Position numbers and translations under genes: made by a program
The notes under the pieces: model-generated
What the model was told of the DNA's origin: nothing
The model's database searches: none
Seen by the model: only the letters and a program-made list of their open reading frames with translations
Part shown: in pieces, positions 1 to 11,945 of the stretch
Position numbering within the stretch: the first letter of the stretch is position 1
How the letters are laid out: each line of letters starts with the position of its first letter
Source: Muricea muricata
Taxonomy: Eukaryota > Cnidaria > Anthozoa > Malacalcyonacea > Plexauridae
Length of the DNA stretch: 64,000 nucleotides
Reading direction: 5' to 3'
Assembly (NCBI GenBank): GCA_963855995.1
Contig: OY979718.1
Span: 38,749,059-38,813,058, forward strand

Positions 1-1380
1 TTTTGTCCATGTCATTACTCTTTTTTGAACGAAGTAGTCTAATTTCTTCTTCGTTTTCCTTTCAAGATGAAGTGGCCATGTCTTGGTGGTTCTCTCGTTT
101 CAGGATTCTTTAGTATCCCGATACAGTGGAACATCTTATGCTTTCGCTGGATTCTCCTTTGCTCTCTCTTCGGCGATTCATCTTTAATTTTTCATTCACT
201 TTCGTTGTCTATTCGTGCATCGACTTTTTTCACAAACTTTCCTTCGATACTGTATTTAATCATATTCAGATTAATTATTGTTCTTTGGGTAAACAGTGGG
301 TATTTATGGATGCCATCTTGAATAACATAAGTATCAGTTATTTCTTCATTTTTCTTTGACAGCTTCACATCTTAAATTGTGGCTATGACTTCGAGTTTTG
401 CACTATTCAGGGCATATTCAGGTCATTTTTGGTTTCTTTATGAGCTTACTTTATGCCTGGATTTTAGTCGTGGATCTCTTTAAAATCACTCACTGGGAGT
501 CAATCAACATCAGCGCCGTTATCTGGATCAACGAGAATTCTCGTTTCAAACACATGTACAGTTAACAAAATGTTGCAAATATTTTGCCCTTTTACAGCTC
601 GTACAACCAAGTTCTCTTTCACACCTCTTTAAAATTCAGTATCGGAGTCGGATGAATCATAGTCTCGTCAGTAATTTCTCACAGCTGGACCACTACTGAA
701 ACCTTTACTTGCTTCAAACCGTTGTAGATCTTTCTTGAAAAATATTGTGCACTGAAATGACCAATTTTTGCACACTCAAAATATTTTTTTTATCGGCTGG
801 ACATGTCGAGTGCGATTTGTCACGTCCACATTTCGTGCAAATATTTTTTCTGCATAACGCCGTTTAAAGACCTCTTCGGGTTTCGAAACAAGTATAAATT
901 TTTTGATTTACTTTTCAAAAATATTTTTACAGCTACTTTTCTTACTTCATTGTCAGGTAATTCGTCCTTGATTCTCGTTCTTATTTAGTTTCTTTGTGCA
1001 AGTTCAACGTCTTGCTTTCTAGTCGCATATTTCAAAAGTCATCAAGCGACTAATTGTTTTCTAACGCTTTTGCTTGTGAACATTCGTCTTTGCACGTCAA
1101 CATTAGACGATCTGGAATCGTCTCATCGTTCTAACCATGAAAATAATATTTTTCGCTAGTATTTGTAGTCCACATTCGTATTGGCGATAAATTGAATCGG
1201 AATCTCGCCTGAAGTTTCGTATTTCACGCATCGTATATGTGCTCTATTTTCGCTATCAACATCGTCTTGTAATTAACGAGATCTTCTTGTGTTTCATTTC
1301 CGTTCTCATCTATTGAGAGGATTTTGTCGCCTGTGTGGTCCAGCAACGCTGCCTTCAAATCTTATGGCTTTCTCGATTCA
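1..1380 (-). pseudogene. Decayed Ty3/gypsy retrotransposon: gag, two zinc knuckles, aspartic protease, start of RT
   Basis: Read on the minus strand in several frames. A gag-like segment near 1350-1150 (KAALLDHTGDKILSI, then a run ending LQARFRFNL) matches the capsid region of gypsy elements. At about 840-795 a CX2C...H...C zinc knuckle (CTKCGRDKSHSTC) is followed at about 780-740 by a second, damaged one (FECAKIGHFSAQYF). Around 560-500 a protease-like stretch reads VKGQNICNILLTVHVFETR and then a DPDNGADVD active-site relic. About 320-240 holds the protease C-terminal signature (TYVIQDGIHKYPL). It runs off the left edge in what would be the start of RT. Many stops and frameshifts show it is dead. 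The two knuckles before the protease resemble the K02A2.6-type gypsy elements. The order gag, knuckles, protease is seen directly; the family name is inference. Confidence 0.75.
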
Positions 1381-1399
1381 GAATGCATGCTAACTTTGT

Positions 1400-3100
1400 T
1401 TCACCCTCTTCGCCAATGTGACGAAGACAAAAATTCTTGGAAGAGGAAGATGGAGAATGTCGATATTTTGGAGAGAAGATACCAGAAGCAAAATTGAAAT
1501 CAAAGACGCACGAAACAAACTAGAAGGTCGCTCGAATTTTGATATTTGGTGATTTGATGATGACAGCAACTGATGACGAAGATGCAAATTCTTGAATGAA
1601 GAAGATGGATAAATAGTTGATATTAGGAAGATGATTTCAGAACGAAAGTTGAAATAAAAGACAAATAAAACAAGCCTAAAGATCACTTACATTTGATGAT
1701 AGCGAGAGATGACAAGGACCAATGAGGAATGTTAGACATTGTAAAGAAAATAGAAAATACGAGAAGCAAAGTTGAAATCGATGATGAATAGTACAAGTTT
1801 GAATAACGCTCCAATTTTAGTATTTGATGATGCTAGAAATGAAGACACCATTGGAAGAAGAATGCTAGATATTTTAGAGGAGATACCAGAAGCAAGGCTG
1901 TGAAATCAAAGATGAATAAAACAAGACTAAAGATCATTGCCGTTTAGATAGTTGAATATGATGACAAGAAATGACAAAGACCAGAAGAAGATGAGGAATA
2001 TTAGAAGACATCAAAAGTACAGTTGAATTCGAAAAGGAATAAAACAAGCTTTGAAGATCACCCCAATTTTAATATTTGATGAAGTTAGCTACAAATGAGA
2101 AAGACGAAAATTGTTGACAGAAGATGAGGAATAGTGGATACTTTAGAGAAGATACCAGATCTAGAAGCAAAGTTGAACAAAACAAGCCTGAAGATTATTC
2201 CAGTTTTAATATTTGACAATAGCAACAGATGAAAGACGAAAATTGTTGAACAAAGAAGATGAAGAATATTGGATATTTTAAAAAAGATCCCAGATTCAAA
2301 GTTAAAATTAAAGATGAATAAAAAAGAGGAAAACGAATAATTTAAGACTTTGTAGAGAAGATAGAAGATACCAAAAGCAAAGTTGATTAGACGAATTAAA
2401 GAAACCTGAAAATTACTTCAATGTTTACATTTGATGATGATAGAAATGAGAAAGACGATACTATTACGTTGAAAGAAAACGATGAAGAATGTTGGATATT
2501 TTGAAGAAAATACTAGAAGCTAGGTCTAAATCGAAGACGAATAACGCAAGCTTGAAAATCACTCTAGTTTTGGTATTTGATGTTAACAAAAGATGACACA
2601 GACGAAATTGTGGGAAGAGAAGAAGAAAGTTGGATCAATATTTTGAACCTGAAGAAAACAGGCCTAAAGATCACTCCAATTTTGATATTTGAGGATGATA
2701 GCAACAGATGACGAAAGCAAAAATTGTTGAACAAAGAAGATGAAGAATTGTGGATATTTAGGAAGGGGTACTAGAATGAAAGTTGAAATCAAAGACGAAA
2801 AAAAAACAAGCCTGAATCTTAGTTACATTTGATGATAGCAAGAGATAATAAAGAAGAAAATTGTGAGAATAGGAAGATCAAGAGTATTGTACAAGGTGGA
2901 GAAGGCATCAGAAGCAAAATTGAAATCAAAGATGAAGAAAACAAGCTTGAAGATCACTCCCATTTTGATATTAAATGATAGCAAAAAGATGACAAAGACG
3001 AAAATTGTTTGAATTAAGAAGAAGATTAGGAATAATAAATATTTTGGAGAAGATACTAGAAGCGAAGTTGAAATGGAAGATGAAGTTGGGATCTTAGGAA
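1400..3100. repeat. Degenerate tandem repeat, about 13 units of roughly 140 bp, purine-rich strand
   Basis: A phrase like GATACCAGAAGCAAAGTTGA, followed by AAATCAAAGATGAATAAAACA and later by an AATTTTGATATTTGATGATA phrase, recurs near 1475, 1626, 1746, 1880, 2006, 2147, 2280, 2354, 2502, 2642, 2761, 2899 and 3045. Most spacings are 115-150 bp. Units diverge by substitutions and small indels. The plus strand is strongly purine-rich. Stops occur in all frames, so it is not coding. It starts where the gypsy relic becomes unreadable, so it could be an expanded internal or LTR repeat of that element or an independent satellite. Confidence 0.8.
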
Positions 3101-6100
3101 TACATTTTCAACACGTGAACAGTCTTCAAATGAGAAAAAAAAACATGCACATGAAAAATAAAGATTAAAGTGCTAGGATATTAGGTGAGAAGATTTTAGT
3201 GAAAGTGGCGTAAAAATGCGAGATCAAAAATCAGGGTTTGGATTGGTACCATATTTGATATATCTAACGCGTAAAGAAATTGTGAAAATGTGTTGACCAG
3301 AGCTTATGGAAAAAATCGGAAATCAAAGGTCTGAAAAAAGCTTAAGTAATCAACTAATAAGGAAAAATGAGAAAGCAACGAGGCTGGCCCCAGATGAAAG
3401 AAAACCGAAATATTTCCCGGCCCATCCTGCCAATTTTCTAACGCTTCTAATAAAATATTTTCACGTCAAAGTTTTAAATTGCTAAACGTTTTCGGATTTC
3501 GTAGATTTTCACATTAGAAAGATTTAAAAAATCGTGTCAAGACAAGTGTGTACAAAGTAGGATCGAAACGTCTCAGGTAAACATTTCGGGTGTTTATAAA
3601 TTGTCAACTGGTTGTGGGATGATGAAGATGGAAAATGGATAAGTCATTTTTATATCCTGCACTGGTCGAGGGAATCATATTTCAGTATCTATGTAATATC
3701 TAACTGTAATGCATGCATGTGAAGAAGTGAATATGTTTGTCCAATAAATGCAATAGATCTAGGCTACCGTAAAATTCTGTTTTTTAGTACACAATTCTGG
3801 TGGTCACCTTAGCATGCAGTGCGCAATGTTGCACTTTATCAAATTAAAGTCCGTGGAGAACTTGCTGCGTACCATGTAAAATTAAATTTGAATAACTGCT
3901 TGATGAAAGCACAAATTGTTAACCGCGTATAAGTCAAGATGTTCATTAGTGCGCTGTTGTTTCGTTAACTACTTTAAAAAATGGCATTATGGAGATGCTA
4001 ACATAACTTATAAGAACTTAGAAAACGTATAAGAGGATACTAGTAACATATGTACAACACAGTGAACTGGTACAGCATTTATAGGTAAGTCATGTCACCA
4101 GAAAAATTAAATGATTATTTTAAGGTAATATAGCTTGCTTATAAATTAAATGCTGTAGATATGTGTTAACATGAAACATTTGAGAAAAGAAAATGCAGTT
4201 ATTCAGCTTTAATTTAGGCATATATATTTTTTCAACGTAGTAACCTGTGTAACATACGCTTACATAGCTTGTAGTAGAAAGAAAGTAGAAAATAAAAAAT
4301 ACAGTTTTAGTTGGTATACTGTAGTAATTTAAGTAGCGTCGCTCGAGTTTTGCAACTGGTGAAAGTCGTGCGGTCACAGGAGATTGGTGGATTCGACTAT
4401 CTACGAAGGAGGTCAAGATTGGTGGATTCGATTGACGCAGGATATTGTTGGATTCGAACAACGCAGGAGGATTAGTGGATTCAATAGATACTGGTAAAGG
4501 TAAATTATTGCATGCGGGAGCCCCTATAGGTTAAGTTAGGTTTACATATGTGTATCTTTCCTCTAGGTCTGTCTCCTGTGGCCTGAAGACGTCGTGCTGT
4601 GATTTTTATGATATTAAATTTTCTATTTTTGATTGGATCAGTCCAGGAAACATCCATTTACATTTTTCCACCGAGGAATTTAAAACACTGCACTCAGCTG
4701 CACACTGCAGTTTGATGTAGCTAACATGTCGTCTTTCTCTGTGTGAAGCAGATGTATATTCCCTGGAGCAACCCTTCAGTAGGTTATATTTCTACCATAA
4801 TGAGGCTATTTCTTCACACATACTTTAATATATACTTTGACCACCAGAATTATCAAACGAGTGCAGTTGATTCTTTTGTCCGCTAGTAGGTAGATGATTT
4901 CCAAAAGCAAGATTTCCCTGGCGTGTAATAAAAAAAACGTAGTATAGTCTTAACTGTAAGGAAAAGTAAATCAACTGAACCAAATAAGAAAGCAAATAAC
5001 TTCAATTTGTTGAAAACGCCACGTATCATAGCAAAAATAAAAGTAAAATATTAAACGCATAGGAAAATCCGTTAGGGTAAATTAAATAGCAAAAATAAAT
5101 TTTAAATATTAAAGTTAAGCGTAATAATTATCAAAGAATAAACGCTAATCCAAATGTACTAAAACATAATTTTTACACAGTTTTTTTTAATTAACTATTC
5201 CCGTGGTATTTTCACAAATAAAGTTATCAAATATCGTTATACAATACTACTAGAAAATTTATTGAGTTATATGTAAAATGTATTAATAATTTGCTTTTGG
5301 AAATTTACGATATTAGACGCTTGTACGATAAAAACCCTTAAATCCTCTATCGAATATAGTTCTGTCTAAGAATTCCAAGAATAAGTTGGGGTTTTTTCTT
5401 ACCTTCCCCCTTCGTTTGAACTATGTAAAGGGCTTATAGAGGGCTTACGGTAAACTTTGAGGTTAGTTTTAGAAACCAGTGTACACTCCAAGTATTTTAA
5501 ATATAGATATAGATGTATAGAAAACATTTTTGTTAAACTGCCCCATTTTTTAATGGCAAGGTTAGTGTCAAGTCACAAGCTCACTGTTAAGGTCCTTGTC
5601 GCCATCGGGTTTCGCTGTGGATCAGCTATAAAGATGGAACCGACGAGTGAACCTTTAACTGGCAGTGTTTATACTTAAAGATTTTTACTGTGAGAGATTT
5701 TTGATGCAATTTAGTTAAGGCTGACTAGTACGAATAACCGTTAGCTATGCAGCTATGGCTAACATTGAGTAAGGTTGTTGTTCTATTATTAGAACAGCAT
5801 ACCTTATTCAGTTCGATCCTATATGCATGTATAAGAGGGTTTTTCTCCGGGAACTCCGGTTTTCTCCCTCAAATTTAAATTTCTTGTTTGGACAAAGGTC
5901 TGTTTTTGACGAGGTTTTTACATTTTGAATCTTAGCATGAATTACATCAACAGACTAAAAAAACCCAAAACAAAAAAGAGTGATCACGTTTGGGAGTTTT
6001 ATTGCTCATTGGGTTGGACTCCCAATTCACTCTTTAAATATTTCAGAATCTGGGAAATGATCATTTGTACGTTTCTAAACGTGGAGACAAGTTTCGAGAA

Positions 6101-6650
6101 TTATGAGCGCTTACTAATCTTTATATCAGATGATGGGACAAATATAAGTCGGGCAATGTTTTCGCACCAGTTGGTAATTTTGAATACTATATCACATTAT
6201 CGTCTATTGGTTAACCAGGTAACTTTGCTTTTGGTATCTTGATGCAACAAACATTAGATTTGGAGAGGTGACATTAGAATGGTTAAACAAACTGAAGGTA
6301 CAAAATTGGTTGGCTCTGTTATGGACTCTAATAATAATTGAACCAGTTTATTATGTCCCTATTTCTCTGATGAACACTGGATGCCATATTAGAGCTTCTC
6401 TTAGAGCCTTCCCTGCGCCCTGGAAACTGAATTATTCCTTTCAGTAAAACAAATATTATTTGGCTTTCTTTGTACTCATTGCACTGATGCTATACTTAAG
6501 CAGACAAAATATTTAACATTTCAGTATAGTTGTATAGAATATAAATATAGTTGAATATGGCTTTATTACTCCTTATATTTTGCTTTTAAATTCATATAAT
6601 TAGCATAATTTTGTAATTACTCTTCACAAATTGGAGGCAATAAAGATTTA
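3101..6650. other. Intergenic DNA with no recognisable gene
   Basis: AT-rich sequence. The open frames here (for example 4120-4461 minus, 5457-5678 plus, 5925-6242 plus) have no recognisable domain, biased composition and no neighbours in frame, so none is called. A short GTGGATTCGA phrase recurs at about 4387, 4421 and 4448 in an imperfect ~30-bp array. A small hairpin lies near 5770-5812 (GAGTAAGG...CCTTATTC). Nothing else can be supported. Confidence 0.6.
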
Positions 6651-6654
6651 AAAC

Positions 6655-7016
6655 TGACTGGTCGCCTGATCAATCGACTGGTCGACTAACCGATCGACTT
6701 GTCGATTGATCGATCGACTGGTCAGCTGATCGATTGACTAGTCGATTGATCGATCGACTGGTCGACTGATCGATCGACTAATCGATCGACTGGTCGACTG
6801 ATCGATCGACTGGTCGAAATCTAGACGACTGACTTGTCGCCTGATCGATCGACCGGTCGACTGATCGATCTACTGGTCGACTGATCGATCAACTGGTCGA
6901 CTGATCGATCGACTGGTCGACTGATTGATCGACTGGTTAACTGATCGATCGACAGGTCGACTGGTCGACTGATCGATCGACTGTTCGACTGATCGATCTA
7001 CTGGTCGACTGATCGA
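6655..7016. repeat. Palindromic minisatellite, ~20-bp unit ACTGGTCGACTGATCGATCG
   Basis: About 18 consecutive variants of a unit built from GTCGAC and GATCGATC, both self-complementary, so each unit can fold on itself and the array has near-equivalent strands. Units differ by point changes (GATTGATC, GATCTACTGG), by loss of one half-unit and by one inserted short phrase near 6818. The array ends exactly where LINE coding sequence begins, so it may mark the 5' break of that LINE or have expanded at the junction. Confidence 0.9.
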
Positions 7017-7615
7017 GAGAGGACGATTTGCCGGATATAAATGTACTTCATGAAGAACTAATCAATATCATTAAAGAGGAAGACCAAATACTACCGAGAG
7101 TCAAGTTTAAAAGCTATATAAAACCATTTTGGGATGAAAATCTTAACAGCCTAAGAAAAAGGCTGCAAAAGCAAAATGCATACAAGCAGGTTCTCCAAGA
7201 CAGCGGAGTAATACCTTCTATATGAAATACAAAAAGTTAGAATATGAATACAGACGTGAGCAGAGGAGAGCTGCATGTGAGTTTCAAAGGAAAGAATTTA
7301 ATGACATTGGCAATTCACAAGATCTAGACAATGAAAAATTCTGGCGATTGTTTCACAATAAGGCACGTGGGAAGAATAAAAAGAAAGAAAAAATGTCATT
7401 GAAAATTGACGGTGAATTTTTTATGGATTCACAGAAATTGGCAGATCTTTGGGCAAATTATTTTGAAACGTTACTACGGATTTCAACGAACTGTACCACG
7501 CCTCCAAATTTTCCTCTGTCTATTGGCGCTAAAATGCGCATGACTCCGCCCACTTCGATTCACGTTTTGTGATGCATTCCTTTTCTTACCTTTCGATATA
7601 TAAGCGCACGAAATA

Positions 7616-8608
7616 ATGAACGTATTAAGCCAGAAGGGGCGTTCGTATCGCAGAGGAAAACCGCTGCAAAATGATTTAAGATCTTTGGTTATAGATGCAA
7701 TAGTTGACGCAGGAGGCGATATTGTGAGCTATCGCTAGAACATTTAAGTTGAAAAGAGACACTGTTGTCAAAGTATGGAGACAATTTGTTGCAAACAGTG
7801 ATCACGAGCTTCCAAAATCTACAGCAACTGGCGTGAGAAGCCTCCAACCAAACGACCTACATTCTATTGAATTCTTGAAAACTGATAGGCCATCGTTGAC
7901 TTCTGGAGAATTATTAACGGAAGTAAACGAATACTGTCAAATTCCAGGAGGTGTAAGCACTGCTACAATAAATCGTGCAGTGAGAAAATATATGCGCGAA
8001 GGAGAATGGTCCAGGAAGAGAATGACTCGTCCTGCTGCCGAAAAGTTTACTGACGATAATGTTGCATATTGTCAGGCTTTTGTTAACTATATTTCTACAG
8101 TAGATCCTTACCGTCTAAAATTCTTTGACGAAACTGGATTGAAACTTCCGAATGTGGCAAATCCTCATTACGGACACTCTTTAGTTGGAGAACGATGCGT
8201 CGAAATATCTCGTAATACACAGTCGCCTAATATCACTTTAAATCTGCTGTGTGGACTTTTTTTAACGAAGCTTCTCAAAATTTTCAACCAGATGGACGGC
8301 CAATTTTAGAATATGGTGATCACATTATTATGGACAACTGCGCCACACATCGTTTTGTAGGCGGCGAAATACTTGGGGAATGGTTAGACGACATTGGCTG
8401 CGTGCTTGTTTACCTGCCCACGTACTCACCGGAATTAAACCCAATAGAATAAGTTTTTAACAAGTTAAAGACGATTTTGCATCGTGTTGACTACCAATAC
8501 CTTCTTCGGGATAATTTACACGTTGCAGTTTACGAAGCATTAAAACAGTTCACAGCATCTGATATGCGCGGCTTTTACAAACATGTAGATTACATAAGGC
8601 TTAGGTAA
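7616..8608 (+). pseudogene. Tc1/mariner-type DDE transposase, broken
   Basis: Starts at ATG 7616 (MNVLSQKGRSYRRGKPLQND), 46 bp inside the left TIR. The N-terminal paired-like HTH runs through LVIDAIVDAGGDI, breaks by a +1 frameshift near 7730, then ARTFKLKRDTVVKVW. The catalytic core follows: first Asp in RLKFFDETGLKL (~8120), second Asp in DHIIMDNCATHR (~8320), third acidic residue in TYSPELNPIE (~8425). Part of the core around 8245-8265 is deleted between LLCG and FFNEASQNFQPDG, with a frame change. A premature TAA at 8450-8452 stands where family members have an aromatic residue, after which VFNKLKTILHR continues in frame to a stop at 8606-8608. Length and DDE spacing fit IS630/Tc1/mariner enzymes. 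Dead copy. Confidence 0.85.
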
Positions 8609-9331
8609 ACAATTCGTAGGATTATATATAGTGTGTCTATTTTTAGTCGATCATTAAGAAAGCTTTAAATATAATCACAAAAACATTTTTTAAGTTGTAG
8701 TCGATAATTACTTTACAGTAATATTATTTTGAGGTTGTTAGAAACCAAATTGAAATACAGATGGATGTTGTTTTACGAGATTTTGTTTGCGTCTCGGTGG
8801 GGTATACTATTTTTTGCTAACATACGAACTATAAGGGACGATTTATACATCCAATTAATTTTAGTCGCGTCGAACGCAAAAGCGAATTGTCTATCTAGTC
8901 TGTTGAAATGCACTCAATGCGTCCAAAATTCGACGTATGAAACGGCCCAAAATAAAAGTAAAGTGTGAATAAAAGCGGTCTTTGCAGAAAATACGCAGAA
9001 TGCGATTAAGGTACAAAATCACACTAGAAACAGTGAGGATGTCAATTGAAACAATTGTCCATTAACATGATAAAAAAAATATCAATACCTGTTACGTACA
9101 CAATTTAAACAAGCGCAAAACAATAGTTTGTTTTACCAAAACAGGTAAATGTCGATGTGTAAACGCAACGCAATGACAACTTCGATAATCACGCAAGGAT
9201 CATTTTTGGTGTGTTAAAACCCTGCACACAGTCAGTGTTGAATTTATGCAAAAATATTGTTATTTGTTCACACGATCGTCCATAAATGTTGCAGTTCGAA
9301 ATAGTAAATTCAAGCCTTCATATTCCTCTTC

Positions 9332-10566
9332 TTAGTCGCTTTCATCAGATTCTGGAAGTGGCCCAAGCCCATTGCGTGTTAATATGTCAGCAGCACTTTC
9401 TTTTGCAGAATATTGGAAATTTGGCAAAGGATCTTTGCCGGGAAATCGAACTCCCCTTTTCTTCAATAGATCTTTCACGGGATTCCCATGACTTTTTTTA
9501 CCGCGCGAATCTTTTAAAACGTCAAAATTGTCATTGTAGTTTTTCAGCAGGTTCTAAATCTCTGATTTTGGGGGAATTTTTCCGAGACATATGCGTTCAA
9601 GTTTTCGAATATCAGAATTAACAAACAACCAGTTTGGGACAGTATATCCCTCCTGCGTTGAATGCAAATACCGCTTGGGGTCGGAGTTGATAACGTCAGT
9701 TTGAACTTGAGAAGCAAACGTATTATGGACAGCTTTATACGTTTCTTTCTTACTCTTAATGTCAAGCTCAATACTAGTAACTTTTGCTTTCAATTTTTTT
9801 AACCCCTCCCTTTGATCCTTCAGATATTTGTTCTCGTCGGGATGACGTTTTATATCGCCACATATCGTTGCAGAAATACATGTCGCAAAAGTACACCGTG
9901 TTCTATTATGTCCACTGTTATGACATTTGGTGCATAAAGCGCCTTGTCCTTTAGCGGATCTCGCGAGAGCCGCACCCCTATAGCTTTGTTCAAGCTCAAG
10001 TAATTCGTGCTCTTTCATTGTCATCTCACGTTGTGCCTCATCCTTATCCATCTGTAATTTCTCAAATAGTTTCTCCGTTGGACTAACGTAAATACTGGTT
10101 GCACCTACGTCCACTTCCTTTTCTTTTTCTTCTGAACACTCGCCATAGTCTAGTTGACTTTGAGATCGTTTCTTTGCGTTGGATTTAACAGGAGAGGGAG
10201 AGTGGATGCGCTTTCCCGAAGTTGATTCGTTTAAAACTTGAGCTTGAGATGGGGAAACAATACTTGAAACTTTCAGAGTTATTCGAAATATATTTTCTCT
10301 TTCAGGGACTTTAGTTGCAGTTTCGATCATATCAATAAATGAATCTATATCATCATGACTGAGGTCGATCCAGTCTTGTTCACGATCTTGATATCTGATT
10401 TTCGCACAAGGAAAACCACACTTTTGTCGAAGACGAACATCTAAATCGCCAATGGTAAAGCCGCTTATTTCATGTTCTTCAAGATAAAATTTAGTCCACT
10501 TTTCCTCGTTTCTGGAACAACCGTACTCAAAACTTTGAACTCGTATTTTCGCACTGCTGTCGCCAT
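9332..10566 (-). pseudogene. Second reading frame of the mariner-type element: CCHC zinc-knuckle coiled-coil protein, unknown function
   Basis: On the strand opposite the transposase. The ATG at 10564-10566 lies 20 bp inside the right TIR, the mirror of the transposase start. A single-base shift near 10555-10520 joins the start to a long frame (FYLEEHEISGFTIGDLDV, then IRYQDREQDWIDLSHDDID) that is open through 9554. A second shift there leads into YNDNFDVLKDSRGKKSHGNP and a stop at 9332-9334. Total about 410 residues. Features: basic Ser-rich region (SPSPVKSNAKKRSQSQ), acidic stretch, Glu/Lys helical segment, a zinc knuckle CTKCHNSGHNRTRC with extra Cys after it (TFATCISATIC), then a Lys-rich coiled coil. 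I do not recognise the family. A nucleic-acid-binding accessory protein of the transposon is the simplest inference; a captured host gene is the alternative. Confidence 0.6.
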
Positions 10567-11945
10567 GACGGCTGGTTTATTTAATACAAAACATGAATCG
10601 AAGTGGGCGGAGTCGTGCGCATTTTAGCGCCGATAGACAGAGGAAAATTTGGAGGCGTGCCACAGTTCGTTGAAATCCGTAGTAGCAACACCCTTACAAG
10701 ATAACGGAATTTATCGATCTATTCCACATTTAGTGAAGAATAACAGTGAAAACCAAGCTAATGATATTATCCAGAAGATATTACAGACTGCATATTTAAT
10801 GTACCATTAACAATTCAGGAAATTCATCAGGTTATTATAATTAGGAGCCTGCCTAACGGAAAAGCTCCGGGGTTTGATGGAATCACATATGAACATCTTA
10901 AATATGGCGGAGAAACAATGGTACGTGCACTATTAAAATTTTATAACTGTATAATTGACAGGGAAGAGGTTCCAGATTCATTTAAATTGGCAGCCAAAAT
11001 ACCAATTCTCAAAAGCAACAAGAACACGCATGCGTTTGATGACCATCGCGGAATCAGCTTACTACTGTCTTCCATTAATAAAGTACTGGAGCGTATTGTA
11101 CTATCACGATTACAAAAACAGCCAAAATGTCACCCTCATCTCTTACAGGGTGGCTATCAAAAACAACAGGATGTACTCACGTCTTGTTTCGCAATAGATG
11201 AAGTTATTAATCACTGTTGTGAACAGAAAGATAAGGTTTACGTAGCCTATATGGAAATTTCTAAGGCTTTTGACACTATGTGGACTAACGGAATGCTACA
11301 CAAATTATGCTAAAGAGTTTGTTGTCGTGGAGGGCAAATCATCTCGGATATATGAGGTTAAACAAGATACGAGACAAGGCGGTGTTCTTTCGCCATGGCT
11401 CTTCTTAGTGTTTATAAATGACCTCATAGGGTAACTCAACAATATAAAGGTTGGAGTCTTTATTAATGGTGTGTATTTTGGATCACCTATGTTCGCCGAT
11501 GACTTGACTATGTTGTCAAGGATGAAATCTGGACTTGATAGAATGTTAGAATGTTCTTGGGAATATAGCATCAAGTGGAGATTTAAATTTAATTCATCGA
11601 AATCGATAATTCTAACTCTTGGGGAGAACAATTGGGAGCGTGGTGTAAACCAGAATACAATTAAGAAAGTAGAAACTTGGGTCACAAAATATCGTAGAAA
11701 AAGAAAGCTGGTGTAATCTTGGAAAAATATAGCATATAAATAAGCATTCTTTCCCCATTTGTTACCGAAGCTGTTGCAAGTGGAAGAGAAGAGAGAATGG
11801 TCATAATGAAAATGGATGCTCGATAAGGAGGACTAAATCCTGTATTGCAGCAGATTTATGGAAACGAATTGGCATTCTAAAGATGCTGTATGGCTGTGAA
11901 CTCTGGCATTTAAACCGAAATGCTGTGTCCGATTTAGAAAAAGAG

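Larger units (their letters stand above)
7474..10682 (+). mobile_element. Tc1/mariner (IS630)-type DNA transposon, 3209 bp, 97-bp TIRs, TA target duplication
   Basis: The left terminus 7474-7570 and the right terminus 10586-10682 are inverted repeats that begin CTACGGATTTCAACGAACTG and differ at about 5 of 97 positions. TA dinucleotides at 7472-7473 and 10683-10684 flank it. Deleting the element with one TA restores the LINE reading frame exactly, which proves the boundaries. Inside are a plus-strand DDE transposase relic (7616-8608) and a minus-strand zinc-knuckle reading frame (9332-10566), facing each other with a ~720-bp gap. TA target choice and the transposase motifs place it in the Tc1/mariner superfamily. 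TIRs of ~97 bp and a second, opposed gene are unusual for that group. Confidence 0.9.
7020..11945 (+). pseudogene. LINE (non-LTR) ORF2 relic, split by a mariner-type element
   Basis: The left part (7022-7471) is the linker between endonuclease and RT, with phrases such as FWRLFHNKARGKNKKKEK and LADLWANYFETL. It resumes at 10685 with ATPLQDNG. RT follows: NGKAPGFDGITYEHLKYGG (~10857), DDHRGISLL, YMEISKAFDTMW (~11250), QDTRQGGVLSPWLFLVFIND (~11360), catalytic FADD (~11490), and the C-terminal MLYGCELWHLNRN (~11883). The endonuclease domain is absent, so the copy is 5'-truncated. Stops and frameshifts occur near 10815, 11310, 11430 and 11715, and the copy is inactive. Joining 7473 to 10685 with one TA gives an uninterrupted frame (FETLATPL), so the split is purely due to the insertion. 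The clade is CR1/jockey-like, not determined further. Confidence 0.85.

Noticed and set aside
1390..1686. Minus-strand open frame of 98 codons
   Set aside because: It is one unit and a half of the degenerate tandem repeat; neighbouring units do not keep the frame.
4380..4490. GGATTCGA phrases considered as T-arms of tRNA genes
   Set aside because: No A- and B-box pair at the proper distance and no cloverleaf; the phrases form a small direct repeat.
5925..6242. Plus-strand open frame of 105 codons
   Set aside because: No domain, no supporting exon or homologous context, and composition like the flanking AT-rich DNA.
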